NCBI GenBank assembly: GCA_017614995.1
Contig: JAGAAX010000010.1
Location: 62,001-126,000, forward strand
Direction of reading: 5' to 3'
Length of the DNA: 64,000 bases
Origin: Spirochaetaceae bacterium
GTDB taxonomy: Bacteria; Spirochaetota; Spirochaetia; Treponematales; Treponemataceae
How positions within the stretch are numbered: the first letter of the stretch is position 1; every line of letters starts with the position of its first letter. The notes beneath the pieces were generated by a model that saw nothing but the letters and a program-made list of their open reading frames with translations, did no database searches and was not told the DNA's origin. A program made the position numbers and the translations under genes. This document shows, one piece after another, positions 24,656-33,492 of the stretch.

Positions 24656-25552
24656 ATGGATTTTCAGGACGGTACACCGATAGATAAATGCTATGCCTAT
24701 CTCTTTGATGAATTGAAAAAGCTTAATCATTCAGCAAGAGTTGTTGATGACACAAATGTTTTACAGGAAGCAAATCCAGTAATTTTAAAAATCTTAGACG
24801 ACATGCTGATAGACACCCTGAAACCGGGTTCTTGCATTGCCGGTGCGGAAAATGCCAAAGAATTTCTGGCGGCAGTCAATTCCGGCAAGCGCGGTATTAT
24901 TTTAATGGAACATTACAGCAATTTTGACCTGCCTGGTTTCAGCTATCTGATGAGAAAGTCCGGCGTTCCAGAATTGAAAGAAATTGCAGAAAGGGTTGTT
25001 GCTATTGCCGGAATGAAGCTCAGTGAAGAAAATCCAATGATTAGCGCATGGGCTTCTGCTTATTCGCGCGTTGTAATTTACCCTAGCCGCAGCCTTGCAT
25101 CTATTTCTGACCCTGAAGAAAGGGCAAGAGAAGAGCAGAGAAGCCGCAAAATCAATATGGCTTCAATGCGTGCTTTGGATAATGTCCGCAAGCAGGGCAA
25201 AATTCTTCTTGTTTTCCCTGCCGGTACAAGATTCCGCAAGAACAAGCCTGAAACAAAACGCGGCGTAAGAGAAATTGACTCGTACATCCGCCTTTCAGAC
25301 GTTATGCTGCCTGTAGCAATCAACGGCAACTGCCTTAGAATTTCAGACGAACACCCTTCAGACATGATAAAAGACGAAGTCTGGCACGATAAAATGATTT
25401 ATACAGCCGGAAAAATGCTTGACTGCAAGTCGTTCAGAAAAGCCGTTCAGGAAAAACTGCCTGAAGAGCTTGAGGACAAAAAGCAGCCTGTAGTTGACAA
25501 GATTATGGAAATTCTTGAAGACCTTCATAACGAAGCTGAAAAAACAAGATAA
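24656..25552 (+). CDS. Glycerolipid acyltransferase (PlsB/PlsC-like, LPLAT superfamily)
   Basis: 298 residues, soluble in appearance. The acyltransferase box is HYSNFD (HxxxxD, about residue 86). A later block FPAGTRFRKNKPETKRGV corresponds to the substrate-binding region, and VMLPVAINGN to the last motif. The overall look is closer to plastid-type glycerol-3-phosphate acyltransferases than to membrane PlsC. It should acylate glycerol 3-phosphate or lysophosphatidate during phospholipid synthesis. GGAGG precedes the ATG by 6 bases. A strong terminator follows at 25574-25610. The upstream dyad suggests repressor control. Confidence 0.8.
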   Translation: MDFQDGTPIDKCYAYLFDELKKLNHSARVVDDTNVLQEANPVILKILDDMLIDTLKPGSCIAGAENAKEFLAAVNSGKRGIILMEHYSNFDLPGFSYLMRKSGVPELKEIAERVVAIAGMKLSEENPMISAWASAYSRVVIYPSRSLASISDPEERAREEQRSRKINMASMRALDNVRKQGKILLVFPAGTRFRKNKPETKRGVREIDSYIRLSDVMLPVAINGNCLRISDEHPSDMIKDEVWHDKMIYTAGKMLDCKSFRKAVQEKLPEELEDKKQPVVDKIMEILEDLHNEAEKTR

Positions 25553-25573
25553 GCTTTCTGTCTTAATAGCGCA

Positions 25574-25610
25574 AAAAGCCTGTGGAGCAAATCCGCAGGC
25601 TTTTCTTTTA
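25574..25610 (+). terminator. Rho-independent terminator
   Basis: A 12-bp stem AAAAGCCTGTGG/CCGCAGGCTTTT (25574-25585 with 25593-25604), one wobble pair, then TCTTTT. Confidence 0.88.
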
Positions 25611-25739
25611 GAGAACCCTGCTGTTCCGCAGTCCGTTAATTTGTTTAAGTATGTAAAATCACGAATTTCGCCGATAATATAATGAAAATTTTGATAAAAA
25701 TTCAAAAAACTTGTGTCTTGGAAAAATTCGGAGTATTAT

Positions 25740-27008
25740 ATGGCTATGAAGCAAGTACTTATTATTGATGAGACACCTTTATTCAGAGATTACGTAAAGG
25801 ACAAGCTCGTCACAGACAAAATTATAGTTGAGACCGCATTGAATCATTATGATGGTGCAAAAAAAATGCATACCATTTTGCCTGACTTGCTTATTCTCGA
25901 TGCCACTTTTCCGTTTGAAGAGCTGCTCGATTTTCTTCAGCGCAAAGCTAGTAATCCGAATACTGCAAGAATTCCTGTGCTTCTTTCAGGTCCTGTGCTT
26001 GAGCATGGTCAGATTGCCCAGCTTGCACCTTACAGAATCATAAAATATTTTAACAAGCCTATAAAAATTGATGTCTTTTTCGAGACAATAGGTCAGTTAC
26101 TTCAGACTGCTATTCCTATTGATACAACGCCTTGTATTCTTGAAACACACGTCAACAACAACATCATCTTTATAGAAATTTCTCAGGGACTGAACAGAGA
26201 AAAAATCACTCTGTTGAGATATAGAATTTCAGAGCTGATAACTGCAAATAATATAACAGCTCCGAAAATTGTTCTTATGATGACGGCTTTGACTCTTTCA
26301 TTTGTTGACGGCATGAATCTTGAGCTGCTTTTGGGCAGCATACTTGCAGACATGCGCATCAGAGACAAGAATGTCAAAGTGCTGACTTTTGATAAATATA
26401 CAAAACAGCTCATTGCCGGTCATCCTGAATTTGCAGGAATTGAAACTTCAACAGATGTTTCGTCATTTATCCGCGAAGTTATACCAAAGTCTCAGGACAT
26501 TTATGATATGGCTGAACTGACAAACATGCATTTGCTTACAGCAACTGACGAAAATGACGAAGGTTCTGTTCAGATGCGCTTCAGATCTGACGTCAGTCAG
26601 GGCAGTGAATCGGCAACAGATGCCGGTGTTGATATGTATATCAAAGTTGCAATCATTGATGATGATTCAATTACAAGGGCTGTTCTGCAGAAGGCATTTT
26701 CTGTTATCAATGCACGTTCAGAATTATTTGAGAACGGCGCAGATTTCCTTAGCGTAATAAAATCTAAGTCTTATGACGTTGTAGTTCTTGATATTCTGAT
26801 GCCTGGCTTAAACGGCTTTGATATTCTGACGGCTTTAAGAGATTTGGAATATCCGCCGGTTGTTATTGTTTATTCAAGTATGAGCAACCGTGAATCTGTA
26901 ATTCAGGCTTTGAGTTTGGGTGCAAAGAGCTATCTTATTAAACCGTTAAAGCCTGAAGCTGTTGTTCAAAAAGCACAGGAGCTGCTTGGTTTAACACGAA
27001 ATGCCTGA
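25740..27008 (+). CDS. Double-receiver response regulator with a central STAS-like domain
   Basis: 422 residues. REC 1 (residues 4-125) has LIIDE, the phospho-acceptor region LLILDATF and the Lys in YFNKPI. A central domain (about 130-250), IFIEISQGLNREKITLLRYRISELI then KIVLMMTALTLSFVDGMNLELLL, resembles STAS or STAS-like folds. REC 2 (about 300-420) has AIIDDDS, VVVLDILMPGLNG and YLIKPLKPE. There is no DNA-binding domain, so output is by protein contact. ATG 25740 follows GGAG by 6 bases. Its end overlaps the kinase gene by 8 bases, so the two are translationally coupled. Confidence 0.85.
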   Translation: MAMKQVLIIDETPLFRDYVKDKLVTDKIIVETALNHYDGAKKMHTILPDLLILDATFPFEELLDFLQRKASNPNTARIPVLLSGPVLEHGQIAQLAPYRIIKYFNKPIKIDVFFETIGQLLQTAIPIDTTPCILETHVNNNIIFIEISQGLNREKITLLRYRISELITANNITAPKIVLMMTALTLSFVDGMNLELLLGSILADMRIRDKNVKVLTFDKYTKQLIAGHPEFAGIETSTDVSSFIREVIPKSQDIYDMAELTNMHLLTATDENDEGSVQMRFRSDVSQGSESATDAGVDMYIKVAIIDDDSITRAVLQKAFSVINARSELFENGADFLSVIKSKSYDVVVLDILMPGLNGFDILTALRDLEYPPVVIVYSSMSNRESVIQALSLGAKSYLIKPLKPEAVVQKAQELLGLTRNA

Positions 27009-29061
27009 TCAAAACTCAAAAGATACAAACCGCAATCTGTTTCTTGCTAATATTACGCATGAATTCCGCACGCCGATTCAGACGATTCTTGCAACAATCG
27101 ACATGCTGAAAGAAACTGCGCTAGACCCCGAGCAGCTTGAATATATTCAGCAGGTTCATTTTAGTGCAGAAGCTCTGCTTTCTTTGGTCAATGACTTTCT
27201 CGATTTTTCCAAACTCGAAGCCGGTCAGTTCAAATTTGAGTTTATTCCATATAATCCGCTTGTTTTAGTTGAGCAGACAATTGACCTGCTTGCAATTGAA
27301 GCGCACAACAAAAATATTGAGATTATCTCTGACATTGATTTTATGCTGCCGGTGCAGATTATCGGCGACCCGATGCGCACAAGACAGGTTCTGACCAATC
27401 TCTTAAAGAATGCCGTCAAATTCACACAGCAAGGCTACATCGAGATAAGCGCTTCTGCCGACCCGGAATCAAAGACAATCAGTTTTTTTGTAAAAGATAC
27501 AGGTATCGGCATTTCAGAAGAAGGCAAAAAAAAGCTGTTCTCTGATTTTTATCAGACTGATGCTTCGACTACAAGAAAATACGGCGGCACAGGCTTGGGG
27601 CTTTCAATTTCAAAGCAGTTTGTAGAGCGCATGGGCGGCAAAATTGGAATGAAAGACAACCCCGAGGGCGGCTCTATCTTTTATTTCAGTCTGCCTTATT
27701 CTCTGCCTGAAGCTACAGCAGAAGAAACACCAGAACTTGACGCTTCTGTAATAAAGAATGAGAAAATCCTTATTGTTGACGACCGCATAAGCGCGGCTGA
27801 AAGTTTCCAGAAAAAGCTCAGACAGCTCGGCTACAAAGATGTAGATTACGCGCTTTCTGGCGACGATGCCTTGAAGCAGCTCTGCAAGGCTGTAGACGAC
27901 AAAAAACCGTACAGTCTTGTTTTTATCGACATGGTTATGCCTGTAATGGACGGCTGGCGGCTCTCATCAGAAATAAACAATAATTCTAAGATAAACAGCA
28001 TAAAGCTTTATCTGCTTATACCTGAAGGACAGATGGGGCGCGACGCGAAAATGAAGCGCCTCAAGTGGTTTAACGGCTATCTTTACAAGCCGATTAAGAA
28101 AAAGCAGCTTATGAATTTGCTTGTTGCCAACTCTGAAGAACCGATTGAACTTGAAGCAGTTGACGATGATACGCCTGTTTCCACAGACAAGCCGAAAGAA
28201 GCAGAGCCTAAACCGCAGGCATCCGCTACAGAGAAAAAGCCGGAAACCGCGGCAGAAGTTTCTTCTGAATACGAGCCTGTCGCAAAAGGGCGCACGATTA
28301 TAATTGCAGAAGACCACCCTGTAAACCAAAAGCTTATAAGCCGCTTTTTTCAGCAGTTTGGGGCAGAAACAATATGCGCAAACAACGGCGAAGAAGCTTA
28401 TAAAGCAGCCGTTGCCAACCCGAAAGCTGATTTAATCTTTATGGATATTCAGATGCCCGTTATGAGCGGCGTGGAATCAGCGCAGAAAATCAGGGCAGAG
28501 GGCTTGAATATTCCGATTATTGCGTGTACGGCAAATACAGACGAAGCCGATTTTGCTGAATATTACAAAGCCGGCATGAACGACGTGCTTATAAAGCCTT
28601 TTAAGAAGCAGACAGTATACGAGCTGCTGCAAAAATGGATTGAAAAGCTTGAAGGCGCGGTAAATCAGCCGGCAGGCAAGGCAAATTCAGTTTCTTCTAC
28701 CAGTACAGTCTATAACCCTGTTGCCTGGGACGTAAACGAGGTGCTTGTTACGACCAGAAACAACAAGGCTCTTGCAAAGCAGATGATTACTGAATTTATG
28801 GCGCAGACTGTAGGCATTTTTGAGCAGCTTACAGAAGCCATTCAAAGCAGCAACTTTTTTGCCGTTCAAAAGAATTCGCATATATTAAAGGGAAGCGCTG
28901 CCGCTCTTGCTGTTTATAAGCTTTCTGACGCCGCAAAGCAGATGGAGCTGATTGCAAAAGCAGAGAACGCGCAGGTCTGTGAAATTTGTCTTCAAGAGTG
29001 CAACGAATATTTTTATGAGTTCAGCAAACTTGCAGAAGACTGGATAGAAGAGAACAGCTAA
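27001..29061 (+). CDS. Soluble hybrid histidine kinase: HisKA-HATPase-REC-REC-Hpt, no sensor domain
   Basis: 686 residues without membrane segments. The phospho-acceptor His lies at residue 20 (ITHEFRTP), so there is no input domain at all. Then come the HATPase (TNLLKNAVKFT, KDTGIGIS, GGTGLGLS; to about 240), REC 1 (about 255-380, IDMVMPVMDG), REC 2 (about 428-550, FMDIQMPVMSG, LIKPFKK) and a C-terminal Hpt with His 627 in SHILKGSAAALAV. Phosphate can therefore pass His-Asp-His inside one chain. The sensory role is probably taken by the overlapping upstream STAS/REC protein. Confidence 0.92.
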   Translation: MPDQNSKDTNRNLFLANITHEFRTPIQTILATIDMLKETALDPEQLEYIQQVHFSAEALLSLVNDFLDFSKLEAGQFKFEFIPYNPLVLVEQTIDLLAIEAHNKNIEIISDIDFMLPVQIIGDPMRTRQVLTNLLKNAVKFTQQGYIEISASADPESKTISFFVKDTGIGISEEGKKKLFSDFYQTDASTTRKYGGTGLGLSISKQFVERMGGKIGMKDNPEGGSIFYFSLPYSLPEATAEETPELDASVIKNEKILIVDDRISAAESFQKKLRQLGYKDVDYALSGDDALKQLCKAVDDKKPYSLVFIDMVMPVMDGWRLSSEINNNSKINSIKLYLLIPEGQMGRDAKMKRLKWFNGYLYKPIKKKQLMNLLVANSEEPIELEAVDDDTPVSTDKPKEAEPKPQASATEKKPETAAEVSSEYEPVAKGRTIIIAEDHPVNQKLISRFFQQFGAETICANNGEEAYKAAVANPKADLIFMDIQMPVMSGVESAQKIRAEGLNIPIIACTANTDEADFAEYYKAGMNDVLIKPFKKQTVYELLQKWIEKLEGAVNQPAGKANSVSSTSTVYNPVAWDVNEVLVTTRNNKALAKQMITEFMAQTVGIFEQLTEAIQSSNFFAVQKNSHILKGSAAALAVYKLSDAAKQMELIAKAENAQVCEICLQECNEYFYEFSKLAEDWIEENS

Positions 29062-29119
29062 TCAGGCGCAGCGCAATTGTCCGCAGCCGCGCCCGATAAA
29101 GCCTGAGTTGGTACCGTAT

Positions 29120-29476
29120 CTAGCGGTTTTTGCGCTCGTCGTCGCTTTTGCAGTCAATGCACAAAAACGCATAAGGAATAGCTTCGAGCCTTTCCTGTGG
29201 AATTTTCTTGCCGCATTTTAAACACAGACCATATTTGCCCTGCTCAATGCGCATTAGCGCAGAATCGATGAGCTTCAGACGGTTCATGTCCTTGCTGCCA
29301 AATGTTTCAAGCATTTTGCTGTCGATGGCATCAGAAGCAATATCAACAACATCTTTTGATTCCATGTCATCGACTATTTTTCTAAAATCATCATTATTGG
29401 TTGCAAGTGTTCCGAGAATTTCTCTTTTCATAGCTATCAAAGCTTCTTTCATTTTTGAATTGAAATCTTGTTCCAT
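29120..29476 (-). CDS. dksA: DksA/TraR-type zinc-finger RNA polymerase regulator
   Basis: 118 residues from the ATG at 29476, which has GGAGAG 7 bases upstream. An in-frame ATG at 29509 would add 11 residues but has no ribosome binding site. Features: coiled-coil hairpin with the tip motif DVVDIA (DxxDxA, residues 42-47), then a four-Cys zinc finger (Cys85, Cys88, Cys106, Cys109). DksA enters the RNA polymerase secondary channel and, with ppGpp, adjusts rRNA and amino-acid promoters. It is divergent from infA, the order I recall for Treponema pallidum. Confidence 0.9.
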   Translation of the reverse strand: MEQDFNSKMKEALIAMKREILGTLATNNDDFRKIVDDMESKDVVDIASDAIDSKMLETFGSKDMNRLKLIDSALMRIEQGKYGLCLKCGKKIPQERLEAIPYAFLCIDCKSDDERKNR

Positions 29477-29608
29477 ACTTTGGCTCTCCATGTTGACAAA
29501 GTTATTCATTTATTCATAGAATTATAAGAGTGAAGTGCTAAAAAAGCAATTTTTTTATTTGCACTTTTTGATATTTTTTCACGTTTTTTCAAAACTTTTG
29601 GAGGACTT

Positions 29609-29827
29609 GTGGCTAAAGAAGAAGCTATTGAAGTTGAAGGCATTGTAAAAGAAGCTCTGCCTAATACGATGTTTAAAGTTGAATTGCAGAATGGACACGA
29701 AATTCTTGCCTATCTTTCAGGAAAAATGCGCAAACATTATATCCGCATTGTTCCAGGCGACAGCATTCGTGTTGCGCTCTCTCCTTATGACTTAAACCGC
29801 GGCAGAATTATTTTCCGCGAACGCTAA
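29609..29827 (+). CDS. infA: Translation initiation factor IF-1
   Basis: 72 residues, one S1-type OB fold with the family hallmarks [38 protein letters not shown] and GRIIFRER. It binds the ribosomal A site during initiation together with IF-2 and IF-3. It starts with GTG, preceded by GGAGG at 6 bases; a non-AUG start is notable for an initiation factor. The 3' end meets the dnaJ-like gene on the other strand with only three bases between them. Confidence 0.97.
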   Translation: MAKEEAIEVEGIVKEALPNTMFKVELQNGHEILAYLSGKMRKHYIRIVPGDSIRVALSPYDLNRGRIIFRER

Positions 29828-29830
29828 GCC

Positions 29831-30409
29831 TTAGTTTCCATTGTTTTCGTTGCCTGCGGTGAGAATATACTGCATGGCACGGACAATTCCAGAAATTCCA
29901 CTAATAAGCATAATTATTCCAAATATAGAGAACATAAAGTTTGTGCATAAGAACAGACCTAAAATTGCTGTGAGCACATTCCTTAAAAGAAGCGAAAAAG
30001 CCTGGCGCTTGGTCGGTCTGTGCGGGCTGCGCTTTGAGTTTCCGCCGTTTCCGTAATATGTATAAGTATAACTTCTCCGGGTTGTGTTCTGGGCGTTCTG
30101 GTCTTGCTGCCATGCGCGTCTGAACATTTCTTCAAACGGGTCTTGCCCGAACGGATTGGACTGGCTGTATGTCTGCTGATAAGCCTGCTGTGTGGTTGTG
30201 CCGTAGCGGTCATAGTCGGCGCGCTTTGCTTCGTCGCCGAGCACTGCATAAGCAGCGTTGATGTTCTTGAACTTTTCTTCGGCGGCGGCGTCACCGGCAT
30301 TGCGGTCAGGATGATATTTAAAAGCTGCCTCGCGGTAAGCTTTTTTTATTTCTTCAGAGGATGCGTTCCGGCTGACACCTAAAACCTGGTATAAATCGTC
30401 CATGCTCAT
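29831..30409 (-). CDS. Short DnaJ-domain membrane protein
   Basis: 192 residues from the ATG at 30409. The upstream in-frame extension to 30592 overlaps the divergent gene's leader and is not credible. Residues 4-70 form a J domain with the HPD motif (33-35), which stimulates DnaK ATPase. A Gln/Asn-rich linker follows, and the C-terminus has two hydrophobic segments (about 135-180) that should anchor it in the membrane. It lacks the Gly/Phe region, zinc fingers and client domain of DnaJ proper. It probably recruits DnaK to the membrane. Confidence 0.85.
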   Translation of the reverse strand: MSMDDLYQVLGVSRNASSEEIKKAYREAAFKYHPDRNAGDAAAEEKFKNINAAYAVLGDEAKRADYDRYGTTTQQAYQQTYSQSNPFGQDPFEEMFRRAWQQDQNAQNTTRRSYTYTYYGNGGNSKRSPHRPTKRQAFSLLLRNVLTAILGLFLCTNFMFSIFGIIMLISGISGIVRAMQYILTAGNENNGN

Positions 30410-30560
30410 AAAATACTCAAAAACAGGATAAACGGCAAGACTGAAACACACATCTAACAGAATTTTAAACTTTCGTTTTAAAATGACAGAAAGAACTATC
30501 GGGCTTGACGATTTAAGATTATGTTTTGTATGTTTAAATAAAGCGCATGTAGAGGTTAAA

Positions 30561-31472
30561 ATGAATTTAGCACAGCTTTTTATGTTGTTCATTGTGTATA
30601 GCTTTATGGGCTGGGTTGGCGAGGTTATTTACTGCTCAATTCCGGAAAAGCATTTTATAAACAGAGGATTTCTGCACGGCTCTGTCTGCCCTGTGTATGG
30701 CTGCGGCGGGCTTCTTGTTGTTTTCTGCCTGATACCTTTTAAAGACACATGGATTCCGCTCTTTTTTGCGGCAATGTTTGTAACAACTGTGCTTGAATAT
30801 TTTACTTCATGGATTATGGAAATTCTGTTCCACAACCGCTGGTGGGATTATTCGCAATATAAGCTCAACATAAACGGCAGGGTCTGCCTTTTAAATTCTC
30901 TGATTTTTGGTGCAGCCGGAATGCTCGCGCTGCATTTTGTGCATCCGCCGGTTAAGTGGCTGATTTGTCAGATAAAAAGCCCGTATATCGAAATTACAAG
31001 CGGCGTGCTTTTTGTGTGGTTTGCAACAGACTTAATTCTGACGGTCAGAACCCTCAAGCTTTTCAACAAAAAGCTCGAAGAACTCAAAGAATTCAGTACA
31101 ACACTTACAGAAAAATTCAAAGGCGAAATCTGGTTCAAATACGATTCGGCTGTCGATATGTTCAAGTCTTTGAGAGAGCAGGCAAAGCTCGATGCATCGC
31201 CTGTTCTGGGCGTGCTTACAGAGCGGCTTGACAATCTCAACAAAAAGTATAAAAGCTCTCTGCGCCTTTTGAAGGCCTTCCCAAAAATGCAGAGCAAACG
31301 CTACAGCGAACAGCTTGAGCACATCAGGTTTCAGGTTAAGCTTGAGATTGAGCTGAAAAAAGAAGCCCTGAAAATGAAATACGCCGAGAAAAAAGGCGTG
31401 GCATATCAGCCTCTCTCAAAAGACGAGATAACCAAAAAGCTTGAAGACCAGGCAAAAGCGGCTGCTAAATAA
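30561..31472 (+). CDS. CmpB-type putative ABC transporter permease family membrane protein
   Basis: 303 residues. The N-terminal 165 residues hold four to five membrane segments with the family pattern [51 protein letters not shown] and [17 protein letters not shown] long charged helical cytoplasmic tail (about 190-303) follows. Databases call this family putative ABC transporter permease, but no transport function is established to my knowledge. The ATG at 30561 follows AGAGG by 6 bases. Its stop codon overlaps the left copy of the 17-bp direct repeat. Confidence 0.8.
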   Translation: MNLAQLFMLFIVYSFMGWVGEVIYCSIPEKHFINRGFLHGSVCPVYGCGGLLVVFCLIPFKDTWIPLFFAAMFVTTVLEYFTSWIMEILFHNRWWDYSQYKLNINGRVCLLNSLIFGAAGMLALHFVHPPVKWLICQIKSPYIEITSGVLFVWFATDLILTVRTLKLFNKKLEELKEFSTTLTEKFKGEIWFKYDSAVDMFKSLREQAKLDASPVLGVLTERLDNLNKKYKSSLRLLKAFPKMQSKRYSEQLEHIRFQVKLEIELKKEALKMKYAEKKGVAYQPLSKDEITKKLEDQAKAAAK

Positions 31473-31487
31473 GCTGTAGATGCTTTA
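31471..31487. repeat. Left copy of 17-bp direct repeat bounding the R-M/Fic region
   Basis: AAGCTGTAGATGCTTTA, repeated exactly at 34499-34515. The left copy begins within the stop codon of the CmpB-type gene. The 3028-base interval holds four or five cargo genes. Confidence 0.7.
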
Positions 31488-31583
31488 TCTGGGATCTGGT
31501 TGCATGAATGAACGTTATAAATTAAAGTATAATGGATATAGTTGTTTAAGATATTTATTACAAATTAAGAAGGAGGAAAAGGA

Positions 31584-32141
31584 ATGTCATACTTTGATGC
31601 TAAACATCAGACTATTATCAATAATTTCAATTCAAAGTGGGAAGGATTAAATACGATTGAATCATTAGCCAAACAGTACGAAATAAACGACATAGCACAG
31701 GATAATAACCTTAAATTGTTGCAAACATTAGTGTACTTCGATTTGCAGAATCAATCTGGAAGAGAAGGAAGTGATGCTATTGATAGGTATGGAAATGATT
31801 GGGAATTAAAAACTGCAAATGCAGACTTGGTTTCTGGATTTAGTACAAATCATCACACTAATCACGAGAGAATAGCACAATTTAGAAAAGAAAGATGGTT
31901 GTTCTCTATATACAGTGGAATTGAACTAAAAGAAGTATATGCGATGTCTCCCAAGACATTAGAACCGTATTTTACTGATTGGACTAATAAGGTAAATGAT
32001 AAATCGGCTGCTGGTATGGATAACCCACATATTAACAACCCAAAGATTCCAATAAAATTTGTTTGCACAAATGGAATAAAAGTGTATCCTGTAAATACAA
32101 CAAATCCGATAGATCCAGCAGAAGTTTTAAAAACACTTTAG
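31584..32141 (+). CDS. PvuII-like type II restriction endonuclease
   Basis: 185 residues (R.PvuII has 157). Residues 33-150 follow R.PvuII closely as I know it: INDIAQDNNLKLLQ, GREGSDAIDRYGNDWELK, STNHHTNHE and INNPKIPIKF. The catalytic Asp58, Glu68 and Lys70 correspond to Asp64, Glu74 and Lys76 at identical spacing, and the base-contacting Asn140-Asn141 pair is kept. Of the His83-His84-His85 run, the first is Asn here. The likely target is CAGCTG, cut blunt, with two catalytic metals. A strong site (AAGGAGG) precedes the ATG. It is convergent with its methyltransferase, sharing a terminator. Confidence 0.9.
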   Translation: MSYFDAKHQTIINNFNSKWEGLNTIESLAKQYEINDIAQDNNLKLLQTLVYFDLQNQSGREGSDAIDRYGNDWELKTANADLVSGFSTNHHTNHERIAQFRKERWLFSIYSGIELKEVYAMSPKTLEPYFTDWTNKVNDKSAAGMDNPHINNPKIPIKFVCTNGIKVYPVNTTNPIDPAEVLKTL

Positions 32142-32142
32142 T

Positions 32143-32179
32143 AAAATAAGGCTATCATAAAAAATAGCCTTATTTTTTT
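32143..32179. terminator. Shared bidirectional terminator between endonuclease and methyltransferase
   Basis: A 13-bp stem AAAATAAGGCTAT/ATAGCCTTATTTT (32143-32155 with 32164-32176) is followed by T on the plus strand and by T in the minus sense as well. The methyltransferase stop codon lies inside the stem. Confidence 0.85.
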
Positions 32180-33132
32180 ATGATAACATCTTCACCTGAC
32201 ATTATACGGTCATAAAACATTTTAGCTTGTTCTAAGTTGTCACAGAATCTAAATATACTACTAGCGGCATACTCTTGGCTAATATCTATGCTTATCCATC
32301 GGCGTTTAAGGTCTTCCGCAACCTTGCCAGTTGTGTTACTTCCACCAAAGATGTCTACAACTAAATCATTTTCGTCAGTAAGGAAGTTTACCCAGAATTC
32401 AATAAGTTTATATGGATACCTAGCAGGGTGAAGTTTTATATTTAATTCTTTGCAAAATCTTTGATAACTGTCATTGCTGGAACTATTGGGGTATGAGAGT
32501 AAATTACTAGCAATAGCTCCGCCATTATCCTTTCGCCAACTCTTGACTGTAAGTACATTTCCGCTTGGTCTAGTAACTTGTTCACCCTTTATAAAGGATT
32601 CAGGTTTATCAATGAATTTTTGCATACGTGAGCTGTATGGATTTAATACTTTTTTGTTATCCGCTTTACAACGTCCGTCAGGGGCCTTTGTAAACCACAT
32701 ATTCATATTAAGCGAGTTTTTAAGTCTTATCTTCTCTATGTTAACATATTGAATAGGGAGAGGGAGGGCACTAGTATTATTCCAATATACAGTTTGACAA
32801 AGATTATAGTTTAGCTCTTTAACCATTTTAAGCAAGAATTCATATGGATAAAGGCTTTCAACAGCTTTTCGTTTTTCGTAGGCTGACCTAATGTCTATTA
32901 CAAGCGATCCATTAGGTGCAAGTTTGTTATATGCTTTTTTGGCGAATTGCAGTAGCCAATCAACATATTCATCTTGAGGGACTTCATCAAAGTTGGTGTA
33001 TTTCTTTTTACGCTGGTTGCTAAAAGGCGGAGAAGTTACAATCAGATTTATACTATTATCTTCTAGTGAGTCTAAGACATTTAAACTACTGTCGCAAATA
33101 AAACGACCATATTGTGTATTATATCCAGCCAT
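32170..33132 (-). CDS. N4-cytosine DNA methyltransferase, PvuII-like (beta class)
   Basis: 320 residues (M.PvuII has 336). The catalytic motif IV is TSPPF (residues 33-37, SPPW-type, typical of N4-cytosine enzymes), and the SAM-binding motif DIFGGSNTTG lies near residue 265. Motif IV before motif I is the beta order. SPPF followed by Lys-rich KKKYTN and a YWNNTSALP segment resembles M.PvuII. It should protect the CAGCTG site of the neighbouring endonuclease. It starts 3 bases after the small HTH gene, so the two are one operon, unlike PvuII where the controller gene travels with the endonuclease. Confidence 0.9.
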   Translation of the reverse strand: MAGYNTQYGRFICDSSLNVLDSLEDNSINLIVTSPPFSNQRKKKYTNFDEVPQDEYVDWLLQFAKKAYNKLAPNGSLVIDIRSAYEKRKAVESLYPYEFLLKMVKELNYNLCQTVYWNNTSALPLPIQYVNIEKIRLKNSLNMNMWFTKAPDGRCKADNKKVLNPYSSRMQKFIDKPESFIKGEQVTRPSGNVLTVKSWRKDNGGAIASNLLSYPNSSSNDSYQRFCKELNIKLHPARYPYKLIEFWVNFLTDENDLVVDIFGGSNTTGKVAEDLKRRWISIDISQEYAASSIFRFCDNLEQAKMFYDRIMSGEDVIIKK

Positions 33133-33135
33133 TCT

Positions 33136-33342
33136 TTAATCCTCGATCAAATGTTCAATAATATCTTCAATACTGCAATTAAAGTAATTACATATTCTGT
33201 CAAGAATATCTAAAGAAACTTGCTCATTTCGGGCCATTTTATTCATAGTTGATTTAGAAATCCCGGTAGTCTCCATAAGTTGTTTTTTAGTCATTTCTTT
33301 ATCAATTAACAATTTCCATAAGGGTTTATAATTAAAAGCCAT
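33136..33342 (-). CDS. Small Cro/CI-type HTH regulator, likely controller of the R-M locus
   Basis: 68 residues, almost entirely one HTH domain (TKKQLMETTGISKSTMNKMA is the HTH core), similar to short YozG/Xre-type regulators. A strong site (GGAGGTG) precedes the ATG by 5 bases. It is the first gene of a two-gene operon with the methyltransferase. A 36-bp palindrome lies 26 bases upstream and is a natural autoregulatory operator. In known R-M systems controller proteins delay endonuclease expression. Here the regulator is more likely to limit the methyltransferase or itself. Confidence 0.82.
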   Translation of the reverse strand: MAFNYKPLWKLLIDKEMTKKQLMETTGISKSTMNKMARNEQVSLDILDRICNYFNCSIEDIIEHLIED

Positions 33343-33368
33343 AATAGCACCTCCGATAGTGATAGTTT

Positions 33369-33404
33369 ACTATTTAAGTATTGATATATCAATGCTTAAA
33401 TAGT
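33369..33404. promoter_or_regulatory. 36-bp palindromic operator before the HTH-methyltransferase operon
   Basis: ACTATTTAAGTATTGATA is followed directly by its inverted copy TATCAATGCTTAAATAGT, with a single mismatched pair. Extra half-sites ATAGT/ACTAT lie on both sides (33360-33373 and 33401-33417). It is the expected binding place for the 68-residue HTH protein. Confidence 0.75.
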
Positions 33405-33492
33405 GAGATAAAACTATTAATGTACTGAAATCAATATATTTTTGCGTTCCAAGTGCAATTGTTTTCCTTTGTTGTTTTTTGCCAATAGTATT

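Noticed and set aside
33136-33342. Canonical C-protein with C-boxes controlling the endonuclease
   Set aside because: The regulator is not adjacent to the endonuclease, and the region upstream of the endonuclease (31488-31583) shows no copy of the 36-bp palindrome.
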